Positions 45,657-57,934 of a stretch of DNA of 64,000 nucleotides are shown here, piece after piece. The position numbers were made by a program, and so were the translations under genes. The notes beneath the pieces are model-generated. The model saw nothing but the letters and a program-made list of their open reading frames with translations, was not told the DNA's origin and made no database searches. Position 1 is the stretch's first letter. Each line of letters opens with the position of its first letter. The DNA is taken from NCBI RefSeq assembly GCF_002775205.1, contig NC_036459.1, positions 1,893,088-1,957,087 on the forward strand, given 5' to 3'. This stretch comes from Xiphophorus maculatus (lineage: Eukaryota > Chordata > Actinopteri > Cyprinodontiformes > Poeciliidae).

Positions 45657-45780
45657 CTCCCGGCGGACTGCAGCTTGCTGCCGCGGCTCTCACTGAGCGG
45701 AGGAAACGGAGCCGCAGCGTTTAAACGGGCTGCGTGACGCGTTCACGGACCGTAGGAATGTTTACTCACCTCCAGCCACC
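45657..45780 (-). other. prkcq: Probable non-coding first exon(s) and promoter of prkcq
   Basis: A GC-rich island with two good minus-strand donors, GGGAG|GTGAGT (exon end 45657) and GGCTGGAG|GTGAGTAAAC (about 45768). No exon here has a convincing start codon, and the prkcq ATG exon begins just after an acceptor (CATCATCAG|AC, exon start about 39986). Two alternative leader exons or donors are possible. The transcription start is not determined. Confidence 0.45.
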
Positions 45781-48124
45781 GCCTCTCATCTGAACTAAAC
45801 CAGAGAAAGAGGGAGGTTTTTATTTCCTGTTTATCCTGGGAGTGTTTACATCAAATAAAATCGCGGGTCGCCGTAAAGTCTAATTTATAATTAAATATTT
45901 TTATTTATTAACAGAAACAAACAACATAGATTTTTAATTTTTTAAAATCAAAACCACAAAATATGTTGTGGTTTTATTTTATTAACTTTAGCACTTAATA
46001 ACCTTTTTCAGAGGCTGGATTAAGTTTTTAAACGAAGAGCAGCAAATTCTCCCTTTAGTCTTTAAACGCAACACTCAGTCAAGCTTCACATCGAAACAGA
46101 AACTAAATTTATAAATTTTCTTATGTTTAATAAATGTATTAAACATAAGAAACAAAACTCTTAATGTACCTGGGTTTGCATATCTATGTTTCTGTGTTTA
46201 ATAAAAACTAACAAAGATTAACATGATTTTAAATACGATCTGTTTTTGTTTTAGGTAAAGTGTTTGTTGCAGATGGATGTGAAACATAAAATGTTCCTGC
46301 AGATTTTTGTTATATTTTGTATTTATTGGCAGAGTAATAAGTTTACGGCTTTATGGCTCTGAGCTTCAAAAGGGTTTTTACATTATGGCAAACTGGTTTC
46401 ACATTAAATCTGAGTCTGAGTGGATCCCTGTTATTGTTCAGACAGTGATCCTGGTTCAGTTCAGTTAATCTGTTTAACGGGTCGATCACCCTGGTTCTGG
46501 TTCTGGTCTCATCTTGTTAAGGAATCATTTCTCCCCACTGTCGCCACATCCTTCCTTTAATAAATAATAGGCATTATAAACTGAATTTCATTAAATTCAG
46601 TTTAATCAAACTGGAAGATATCATGAAATATGGCTGCTTATGCTGTTATATTTGATTCTTCACTTCATGTTTAAGTTTGATGTTGAAGTTCTTCTTATTT
46701 GCTGTGAACTGAAACTATAATAAAATTAAATGCTGAGTCAGTTTTTATTAAATGAAAACTATAGAAAAGATTTTAATATTTTTCTCTCTGTTCCACATGT
46801 AAAGCTAATTTGGTGCTTGAGTAAATATAATTTCTTCTTTCAAAACATAAAATAATTATTTTAATCACGGATAATGTAAGGCGACCTGGAAACATAATTT
46901 ATATTAAATTAAATACAATAAAAGTTCCAGCCTGTTTGTTCTCCTGCTTGCTGCTGCTTTATTTTCACTTTTTCAATAAAAATAAATAAAATACCAAAAA
47001 TCCGGTTTCGGTTTTACTTCCTGTAATCTTCAGCAGGTTTAAATAGCATTTCATAGCTGTTTTAAAGTTATAGTTCATTCATTTTGTGACTCGTTAAGAG
47101 CCCAAGTTGCTGCTGTGGCTGTTTTCATGTCCGCTGCCTCGGTTCTCCACCAGGGGGCGCCACCGTCCATGTTATGACCTTTTCAGTCCAAGTGAAACAG
47201 GCGGAAAGGAAAAATGTATTTTAAGCATATAAAACATGTCTGTGATAATTTCTGGGTCTATATGTGATGATTCTCCAAGCAGCAGCAATTCTAACATTTT
47301 ATTCATGAAGTTCATTTTAACTTTTGATTAATCCTGTCACTAATTCAGCCACAAAACAAATAGTTTCTATTTTAAGTTTTAATTTGGGTTCTAACATTTC
47401 CTAAATTATTCTTTTCTCTTTTCTACTCCTCTTCTATTTTTTGTTTTTAGTTTTGCTGCAGCGGCTGATGAATGAATGAGTCCATGAACTCCTTCCTGCT
47501 GTGAACTTTAACACATTTCTGCCTCTAATTGTCCTCGGATCCGCGGTCTGTGGTTTTTCTGCAGGTCGGCTGGATGCACCGTCCGGCCGCTGCCTGCTGG
47601 GGGCGCTGTCCTCTGCTCCCTGAGGAGGACAGCGGTTTTACTGGAATTAGCAGTTTGCAGTTTTTGAGTGAAATCCTGAATGCTCGTTCATTTCATTAAC
47701 ATAATCCTGCTACCTTCCCAGTTATTGTAATAAAACGTTTTCATGTTCGTTATCAAGCTAAAACAGGAGAAACAATAGAAATAACCTAAAACAACAAATG
47801 GATTACTTGGAAATGGAAATTTGACATAAATAGTTTAAAATAATCCAGTTGGTTTCTCATGCAGTTTTTAGTTTCTTATATTTTCTGTTCCTTTGAATGT
47901 GTCCTGCTTTTTCTCCCAGCTGTTCTTCATCGTCTGATTAACTCACCTGGTTCTCATTTTTCTGATCACATCTCTGTTTTTATTGCTGATTGTTTCCATG
48001 GATACCGTCCTGATTCCTGCAGGGTTTATTTTCTGCAGTTTGTTATTTATAAAAAATGTTTCACAGAGTTTTCATCCTTTAACTTTTTTATTTCACATTC
48101 ATTGTTTTTATTGGATGATAACAT

Positions 48125-48200
48125 CAGGAAGTCAGGATGCTGCCACCATGATGCTGGTGGTGGCAGCATCATGCTGGGGGATTCTTTACTCCAGCAGGAT
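48125..48200. mobile_element. Tc1-like fragment
   Basis: GGTGGTGGCAGCATCATGCTG, preceded by a near inverted CTGCCACCATGATGCTG, is the same Tc1 signature seen at 19560. No long open frame remains. Confidence 0.65.
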
Positions 48201-49248
48201 CAGGGGTTGACAGGTGAATCCCAACATTTTTCAAAAAGGTGCAAGTTCTCCCCCTGATGGTTGCCATGGCGATTCCCATCATTTTCAGGGCCGATGTGAA
48301 ACTACAAACAAGCAACTTCTGTGAGAGAAAGACGAGTCGGATTTAAAGGGAAAGCAGCTCAAAGATACAACGGCGAGTCGGGACAGAAATTTTCTAGGAA
48401 AAACATAAAGGTTTTCTGAGTAAAGTCAAATATTTAACTTTTCTAACGCAAAAAAATTCCATGTTTTCTCTAAAAAATTTCTGAAATTAATCTCAAAATT
48501 TCTGAGTTTGTGGTGAAGGTTTTTCTAGCGGCTTTAATAAAAGCCACTTCACACACCCGATGGCGTCTTTGTCGCTGTAATCACTTCTAATCATTAGAAA
48601 TAATTAGATCTGAAAAGGGCTATTTATCTAAAAAGTGACGTTTCTCTCAGAACAGGAACCGCCGGCCCGATTTGACCCGACTCTGTGATTTTCTCTTTAA
48701 CACCAAACAGAAAAATAAAACCTCATTTCCTCTCTTTCTGCTGGTTTTTAAAAATTTGGTCTTTAAGTGTTTTTATGTTTGATTTCTTCTCTGAAATGTT
48801 TATTGTTTTGGTTTTCTGCTGACATTCAGGGAAACTGAATGCAGAAATCTGAAGATGCATAAATATAGAAACATGCAGTGGGGAAGTTTTTACTTTTTAA
48901 TCACATTTAAATGTTCCACAACAACAAACAGATATTAATATCAAAGTTAACCTGATCAAAGATGAATTAACTTTTGTGAAAAAGTAATTACAACAGCAGC
49001 CATCTCATTATTATTATTTATTGTGTTGAGTTTTCAATTAATCTGCTTATTTTATGATAATTAGGATTTAAATATTTGTATTCAAGACTTTATGTTTTAT
49101 AAAAAATCTTTTGTTCATTGGATGAAGACAGGACTGAGAGCCAGCGCCATGGAAACCAGCAGCCAATCAGCTGCCGCACTGCAGTTTGCAAACCAGAGCA
49201 TGGATCAGATGGATGAAACCCAGATATTCATCTCCCACCTGAAACACA

Positions 49249-49249
<1 letters not shown>

Positions 49250-49288
<39 letters not shown>
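49250..49288. repeat. (CA)n microsatellite
   Basis: About 20 CA units in the prkcq-sfmbt2 spacer. Confidence 0.95.
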
Positions 49289-49291
<3 letters not shown>

Positions 49292-49990
49292 AGCCTGCAG
49301 CACATGCACTACAAACGCGGCGGTTTGTGAAGCGCAGCGACAGGAAGTGAGTCAGCTTTATGCGAGCAGCAAAGCCGCAGGAAGTGAGCAGGTGAAGAGA
49401 AACGAGTCAAAGTTTAGAATCAGATCAGAGGAGAAAATCATTTCATCACTTCAGCTTCTGAACATCAACTCAACAAACAGAAATGTTCTGACACACAAAC
49501 TAAAAAACTTTAAGGAAGAAGAAGCGCAGATTTACTCTGACAGTTTACTGGTTTCAGTCTCCCAGCTCTCCCAGTTTGTTTTGTCTTGTGGTTTCTCCAG
49601 TTTACGACAGTCTGATCCCTCTGAGTCTGTAATCACCTCCCTCTGCAACTGCACTGAAATGAAAGAGACAAAGTGTGTGTTTAGATTTAGAAACAGACGC
49701 TTTTGGAAAACACACTCTGTGTTTTCACAGAATCCTTCCAAACAACCTGCAGAAAGGAAGTGAGGTCATCGAGTCTCCATGACACAGGAAGGAGTTCAGC
49801 TGGAGCCCAGAGGAACGTCTGCTGAAGAACCCAACTCCACTGGGAGGCACGGCAGAGGCAGCATGGTGCTGTGGGACTGAATGAGCGAGCACCTTACATC
49901 TGAAAACAGAGATCCAGCGGATCCTACGACCTCCGACCTCAACACTGAAAACATCCAAATACAACCAAACAGTTTCTGCTGCAAACATCT

Positions 49991-50284
49991 CAGTGCAATA
50001 AAAATAAAACTACATTAACCGAAAAACAACTTTTCAGCAAAGACAAGAACTCGCTTTGAGTCAGTTGCTTAATATTGATGACAAAACTGACAGATTTTCA
50101 CTTTTAGCATTGAAAAATGTTTTATTATAAAATCTGTCAGTGGAACCAGAACGTCCAGGAATTAAGACAGAAACAAAACAAGCTCCACTTTGCTCCTGAA
50201 AAGTTACTAATGAGTCAGTTTTGTCTTATTTCAGTGGAATGTGATATTTGCAGGAAAAACTTGGTAAGATTTTGTGTTTTGTGG
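49991..50284. mobile_element. MITE of the CACTGCAAAAA family (copy 4, degenerate)
   Basis: Starts CAGTGCAATAAAAATAAAAC and ends ACTTGGTAAGATTTTGTG. It contains CTTAATATTGATGACAAAAC and GTTTTGTCTTATTTCAGTGG, which match the other copies. Confidence 0.6.
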
Positions 50285-50769
50285 AAGAAAAAGATGATCA
50301 ATAATTATTCCTTCATGTGGAGTAAAGTTTGAGTTTATGGAAAATATTCAGAATGAAGTTTTCCTGCAGCGACAGACGAACAAACTTTTTTTAACATTTC
50401 ATTTATTTTTATATGATTCTCCATAAAAGCGTCGGTTTCATCTCAGACACAACCTGAGTCAGGGTTCCTCAGCCTGCAGCAGAAAAAGTCTAAAATCAGC
50501 CGTAAAGTTTTAGATTTCAACCAGTTTGGTCCCAGTAGAGAAACTGGAACCAGCAGAGAGGGGCTGTCTGAGCCTCCTCTTCGTCATTCTGCTGCTCCTC
50601 CTCCTCCGTCTGACCCAGATTTCAGGTGATGGTTTGTGTGTGAAAGTGAGAGGAAGATCTCCGTCTGGTTAACCGAACTCACTTCTTTCACCGCTGACCT
50701 GAAACTCCTCAGCTTTACAATCGATTAACTTCTCTCACAACTAGTTTTAGATTGATCAATACTTTACAG

Positions 50770-50910
50770 ATGAACTCCACGCAGCATACAGGGATTTTTT
50801 CCCTCTTTACAGATTTTTGTTTCATATCAACATTTTTTGATCTTAAACATTTAAATGTGACAAAAAAGTAACAACTGAATAAATATGCAGGGGTGGGAAT
50901 ACTTTCCTCT
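50770..50910. mobile_element. Tc1-like element end
   Basis: GATCTTAAACATTTAAATGTGAC and GCAGGGGTGGGAATACTTTC are typical of the end of fish Tc1-type elements. Confidence 0.55.
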
Positions 50911-51738
50911 GAGATGAGAATCGATTCCAAATGTCTGGAAGCTGCTGATCATATTATCTACCTGAGAGGCTAACAGTTAGCTTTAAGCTTCAGTTTGGTC
51001 TGATCCGACCGAGAAATGGCACATAAAACATAAAATGGCACAAAATATGAGTTTGAAAAACAAAACCTCACTTTTTCACAGCAGATAAACAAAATCATAT
51101 AATTCACAGAAAGTCTGATGCCGGAAGAGTTGAGCTTTGGTCGAATCACCTTTGACCTTTTTGCTTTTTGGAAAGGTCAAAGTTGATTTTCTTCTTGTTT
51201 CTAGAACACAACTCTAGAAAATGAACTGTTCAGATAAATAAAAAGACTAAAATGGCATCAATAACCAGTTCATCATGCATCATTGAAAAACAGCTAAAAC
51301 TACAAATCCATAGAAATTTATTTTATCAAAAATATCTGCAACACAATTGCATAGATAAACACAAAATAGCTTAGATTATTTTTCTCTTTTCTGTAACAAT
51401 AAGGAGAGAGTGCAGTAAATCAAGCGTTCCAGATTCTTCTTAAATACCAGGAAATAATAAATATCTCACAATATATTACTCCTTACGACTTTTGGATTAA
51501 ATGTTTAGGGAACCAATCAGACGAACAGAAACAAGCCGAGATTTCCCTACGAATAAAAAGGAAATTAAACAATTCTTCACAGATCGGCAGAGCAAATCGA
51601 ACAGGAACAACACCAAAATAAATCCTTCCAGAGATCGTCTCTTCCTCTTTGTGCTTCAGGTTCAACAGATTCAAACAAAAACAGAAATGATCTAATGCGT
51701 TGTGGTAATGTGGCGGCAGCAGGCAGCAGGTCTCCAGT

Positions 51739-52823
51739 TCAGGCGAACTGCTTGTAGAAGGCGACCTTAACGCGCTCGATCTGGTGGCACAGCTTGATGG
51801 CCGGGCCCAGCTTCAGGTCCATGCACTCCTGGACGGTGGGCAGCGTGAGCAGCAGCAGCGCCTGGCCGTCGATGTCCTGCACAACCACAGGACACAGGCC
51901 TCATAATCCACACATACGGGATTATTCTGCTCAGATTAACAGCCTGCCTACAGCATGAAGGTGGATACGTTAAAGACACTTCCTCTGTTTTCATTCCTTA
52001 TGTCACATTTAAAAATGTTTGTTATTCCTGGTGAACAGTTTATGACCCCTGAATGACCCAAGATGGCCGCCGTAGCACTCTATTTACCACCATAAAGATG
52101 GCCGCCGCAGCGTGTCGTCATTTACCTCAGTAAAGATGGCCGCCGCAGCGTGTCGTTATTCACCTCAGTAAAGATGGCCGCCGCAGAGTGTCATCATTTA
52201 CCTCAGTAAAGATGGCCACTGCAGAGTGTCATCATTTACCTCAGTAAAGATGGCCGCCGCAGCGTGTCGTTATTTACCTCAGTAAAGATGGCCGCCGCAG
52301 AGTGTCATCATTTACCTCAGTAAAGATGGCCACCGCAGAGTGTCATCATTTACCTCAGTAAAGATGGCCGCCGCAGTGTGTCGTTATTTACCTCAGTAAA
52401 GATGGCCGCCGCAGAGTGTCATCATTTACCTCAGTAAAGATGGCCGCCGCAGCATGTCGTTATTTACCTCAGTAAAGATGGCCGCCGCAGCGTGTCGTTA
52501 TTTACCTCAGTAAAGATGGCCGCCGCAGTGTTTTTTTCTAAGCTTTTTCACACAGGGCTGGTTGTTGTCATTCGGTTCTGGTCTGTCATGTTTCTTTGCT
52601 TCAAAACTTCTTTTATAGTTTGTCAATTAAAAATATTTTAGTTTTTTTGACTCAGATTTACCACTTCAGCCCCTAGTGGCCGTCTGTGGTATTACATGTT
52701 CAGATTATTCATGAAGAAATTGATTTTTGTATTTCAGGCTGATAACAGATAATCTATTGAGTCATTCTGTGTGTTTCTCTGTGTGTGTCGAAATGTGTCT
52801 CTGTGTGTGTGTGTGTCTCTGCA

Positions 52824-52864
<41 letters not shown>

Positions 52865-54283
52865 CTGCTCCTTGAAGATGTTGGCCAGTGATGCGCAGTC
52901 GGTGGAGTTGATGAACTGGACGACTTCGTCGACGCTCCACTCCAGTGGGTTCCGGTCCAGAACCAGCTGGCCATCCTCCTGCTCCACCTGAACGGATCAG
53001 AACGAGACTCTGACTGCGGGGTTCTGGTTGGACCCGGACCTGCAGGTTGGTGTTCCTGTCTCACCTTGACGTCTTTCTGTTGCTGCCTGTTGTTCTGGCT
53101 GCAGGTGGACAGGGAGCGGGTCGAGCGCCGGTGCCCGTCCGGAGGCTGGCGGTCGGCACCGAATGGTCCGGAGCCAAACGATCCAAACGCCTGTTACCAT
53201 AACAACAGTTACTGGACGATAAATTTACACTATTACCATAAACAATAATATTTTGGTTTAAACTATTTTACTTGAATAAAATAGTTTATTGAAAAAACTT
53301 TTTTTAACCAACATTTTAAAAATCCAAACTAAATAAACAAAACAACTAAAAGAACCAAGGTGGCCGCCAGCACTGAGCCCGGTTCTGGTTCTGGTTCTGC
53401 TGGAGGTTTCTTCCTGTGTCTATATGCCCAGTATGGGAGACTACTGTAAAGTCACTTGTCGCCCCCTGCTGGCCAGGAGGACTAAATGCTGCCAATCTGG
53501 TGAGAAACTTTTTAAATTAATTTGAATAAAATTCTGAACATAATTAAACTGATTGTTGGAATTATGCGACACTGAATTGAAATAATAATTTTTTAGTGTT
53601 CTGACATATTTGCTGTGAATTAGAAATAAACTGAAATACTGAAGTTTCAAAAAGTGACTAGCTGAGAGCAAACAAAATGATGGAAATGGAAATTATCGAT
53701 AGTATTAATTGATTTATTGATTAATGGTCTCAGGCTCACCGCGGCGCTGAAGGCTCTGCGCAGCGTCGCGGCCCGGCGTGGCCGCCCGCCGCCGCCGCTG
53801 GTCGCCTCCACAGACGAGGCGTCGGTTTGATCGTCTCGCGGCTCGGAGCTGCTGCCCTCGCTGCAGGACTGCATCAGCTCTTCATCCTCCTCCTCTTCCT
53901 CGTCGCTGTCCTGACGGACGGAGGAGAAATCAGGGTTAAAGTTCAGCTCCACAGCCCGCAGCATGACACTTCCACTACTAGCAGGTCATTTTAAAGAACC
54001 TCCATTTTATATAAACATCGATTATTAGAGACATGATGGAGATTGTTTTATATCAATAATTCATTAATATTGATTGAAAAACCACAAGACATTTCCACAT
54101 TATAAGTCAAATATCTGCCAGTCAAACTTTTGTTTTTTAATCAATTATATATATTATATAAATAATGAATTATTTCTATAAAACAAGTTCCTTTATTTGC
54201 AGGATTTTTTTTTCTTATTTTAAGTGTACTGAGAGATTTACAGTAGAAACTAGACAGAAATACTTGGTAATATTGTGTTTTTA

Positions 54284-54320
<37 letters not shown>

Positions 54321-57300
54321 AGTTTCCTCAGATCAGATGGATTTTATAGCAAACTGTAAATAATTAAACTTCGGCTAAAATAAAATCTGAATTCAAACTT
54401 TTATAATGAATCAGTTTCAGTGAATCTGTTCATTGCAGATGAACTAGTTCCTCTGACCTGAGGAGATCCTGCAGCGGTGTAGTCCATGTTGGACGAGCGT
54501 CTCTTCTTCTGGACGAAGATGGCCTTCCTCTTCCTCCGTCGGCGCGCCGGCTTGGCCTCGTCTCCGGCCGCCGCCTTGGGGAGCCGCCTCTTCTTGCCGT
54601 AGTAATATGCTGCAGCAGAGGACAGAATGATGCTGCAGCAGGACAGAATGATGCTGCAGCAGAGGACAGAATGATGCTGCAGCAGGACAGAACGGTGCTG
54701 CAGCAGACGACAGAATGATGCTGCAGCAGAGGACAGAATGATGCTGCAGCAGACGACAGAATGATGCTGCAGCAGAGGACAGAATGATGCTGCAGCAGAC
54801 GACAGAACGATGCTGCAGCAGGACAGAACGGTGCTGCAGCAGGACAGAATGGTGCTGCAGCAGAGGACAGAATGGTGCTGCAGCAGAGGACAGAATGGTG
54901 CTGCAGCAGAGGACAGAATGGTGCTGCAGCAGGACAGAATGGTGCTGCAGACTCACTGTATTTGGTCTTGGTCTGGACGGAGCAGTTCTCGGGGCATTTG
55001 TCGGCCATGAGGTCGGGGCCCAACAGGTTGGGGCAGCACTGCAGCTTCACACAAACCTTCCTGCAGAAATCTGGGATCTGCTCGGCCAGGCGAACGATGC
55101 GGACGGTGGAGCGATACGTTTTCCCCTTGTACCTGAGGAGAGACGCAGAATGAGTCGAACCCTCTGAACAACGGTTTCTAGTGGAAATGTCTTGGTGCTC
55201 AAAACTTCAGTTTGTTTAAATATTATTGTCAGATTATTTCAGCTACGCTGTAACTGAAATAATCTGACAATGAAACTAGAACTTTTTAATCAGTAGAGTA
55301 AAACTAGACCACGTGTGTCAAACTGGAGGCCTGGAGGCCAAATCTGACCCGCTGTAGCTTCTCATGTGGCCCTCTGGACTAAAAAGATTAAAGTTCTGTG
55401 CTTTAATATTTTATCAATCAAATCAAAGCCGTTTTTATCTGTTTGTTGCTGAATTACATCAATCAGTTCCTTCAGTTTTTAAATTCAGGTCAAATCAACA
55501 GAATTTATTCAAAAATGATCAAAAACGTTGGAGTTAAGTGATGCTAACTCCGACCTGCAGGGGGCAGTGCATCCTGCTTTTACTCCACTGCTGCTTCAGA
55601 TTTACTTGATGCCACGTTATCGTCTGTAATATGATTTACTGTCATTCATGAACGTAAATATCAAAATTTATCACAATTATTTCTAAATCAGAAAATAACC
55701 AAACAGTGGTGGAGTCCAGAAGAATCTGATTTGTTTCAGATTATTGGATCCATAGGCAGCTTTTTATTGATTTTAAACTGGTTTTATTTCGGCCCTTTAA
55801 GAACACTGAGGATGATGAGATGAAGAAGAGTTTTCCTGTGCCGCTGCGCCGTCGCTCTGGAGGAAAGTGGTTCCTCCAGCAGGTTTTTCTGAATGGCAGC
55901 AGGGAGCGATGCCACTGACCCAAACATTAAACCCAAACATTAAATCCTGACCGTGGTGAGGAAGCGAGGCGCTATGAGTTTGTCCTACTTGGCTTTGAGC
56001 GTTTCCTCCTGGCTGTCCCAGCCGGGCTCCTGTAGCTGCTGCAGCTCCTTCAGGACGCGGCCCGGCTTGTAGGCGGCGTTGATCAGCATGCTGAGCAGCT
56101 GCAGCACAAACAACCAAACGCCGGTCAGGAGGAGGAACTGTGGCTGAGCGCGGCGCCGTCGGCTGCGGCTCACCTCCTTCAGCACCAGCGAACATTTCCC
56201 GGGCCCCACGGCGCGCGGCAGCTCTGCGATGCGGCCCTTGTTCAGGTACGGCCCCGAGAAGCAGCGGTGGTTCACGAAAACCCGGGAGCAGCAGAAGCGG
56301 CCGTTCGCTGCGCCTGACCAGGAAATAAACGGACGTTAGCAGAAGGTTAGCATTCATTCAGCCAATGAGATATTAAAGGGTTTTAGTTTCATGTTTTTCA
56401 AGCTGAACTTTGTTTCCTTCTGAATCAGCAGGAAAAACTGGATGAACAGATGGAATGTCGAAAAAACAAAAACAATAACTAATCGATGGATGGATGAATA
56501 AATCGATGGAAGGATTACTAATTTAAAAAATTCATTGAATGGAAAACAAAAAAACAGGTTCAGGTTAGGATATTTTTTCTCCATCAATGTTTTAAGAACG
56601 GCCAAATAAACTAAAATGTAGTTTATTAAAAACAAACTAAATTTAAAGTAATCGATGGCTCTTCTGGTCTTGCACTGGGAACCAGCAGATCCCTCCAGCT
56701 GAACCCAAACTGGGACTGGAATGACTCGGACCAGTAAAGACAGAACCGGGGCCAGAGCCCAGGCCACGCCCACCGATTATCCAGGCTGATGAATATTCAT
56801 GAGGAAGTGGGCGGGTGATGATGATGATGATGAACTTGTTTAACCTGAAGAGTGATTTTCCCTTGAACTCGTTACATTAATTGCTGGGTAAATTACCCGT
56901 ATCCATGGCGACGGGCTGGCAGGCGTTAACAGGAGGCACTTCGGCCGGCGGAGCCGACCTGCAGAAAAAACAGAACAAGTCAGAAAGCAGTGGGGGAGGG
57001 GCGAGGAAGATCTCGTGTTTCTCATACAAACAGAAAGTGATTTTATAATAATAATAACAATAATAATAATAATGAGATAAAAAGTTAAATGTGAACCACG
57101 GGATCTATCTGATGACAATTTATTGCTGGACTAAAATACCAAAAGTATTAAATACTGAAATGATTACGCATCATTTTAACACAATATATCCAATATTTAG
57201 TTGTGTAAATAATAAATTGTTGACATATTTTAATAATTTTAGACACAATTTGACCTAACATTATTAATTTTCCTGGAATCCTTCCTAAAATTACATCCAG

Positions 57301-57852
57301 AAATGTTTTCAAACTATTTCAAGTTTAGTTCGGGTCTGCCTCGTTCCTCCAACCCGTCTCTTGAACGTGGCGCCGTTTCTTACTGTTTCTCCGGCTGAAC
57401 GACGGCGATCTTCTTCTGCTTCTGGCCTGCAGGACGACAGAAACACGAGGAGACGACGTCTTAATGCCACAGAAACGGAACAAACAGACGGTTTAAAGCG
57501 ACAGCTGCTGCTGCGTTACTGTGGCGGTACGTACACACGGGCCTGAGCGGCGGGGTCAAAGGGTAAGCGTTGGCCTCACACCAGCCCACTGGGAAGATAT
57601 CCATGGACTCTACATCCACGATGCATTCTGACTGCGGCTGCAGCACGCCTGCAGACAGGTGGCGCTGTTTGTCATGAATCCTTTCTAATTCCTCCTCCAG
57701 AGGGAAGTGAGCAGAGGGAATACCTTCCAGCCGCAGCCACAGCAGGCGGCCGCGGACCCGACTGATCCGGGCCACACACACTTCCTCTGGACGCGCCGGG
57801 TTCACCGCCTCCAGCCACATGTCCTCAGCAAAGCCTCGAGTGTCCCCGGTCT

Positions 57853-57934
<82 letters not shown>

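Larger units (their letters stand above)
45781..51738. other. Spacer between prkcq and sfmbt2
   Basis: About 6 kb, mostly AT-rich. It contains Tc1-like fragments near 48130-48200 and 50770-50910, a MITE at about 49990-50285 and a (CA)n at 49250-49288. A 223-codon open frame at 49092-49763 crosses the CA tract, has no recognisable domain and no sign of splicing or conservation, and I do not call it a gene. The 3' UTR of sfmbt2 occupies an undetermined part below 51739. Confidence 0.6.

Noticed and set aside
49092-49763. 223-codon plus-strand ORF
   Set aside because: It spans a CA microsatellite, has no known domain or biased composition suggesting a gene, and lies among transposon relics. It is long enough to deserve an RNA-seq look, but it is not supported as a gene.
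52092-52530. CRISPR-like array
   Set aside because: Regular 38-bp periodicity comes from whole-unit tandem repetition; there are no unique spacers and the genome is eukaryotic.
54430-55050. 206-codon minus-strand ORF of [15 protein letters not shown] repeats
   Set aside because: It is the read-through of a true sfmbt2 exon into its minisatellite intron, and it enters the next exon in the wrong frame.
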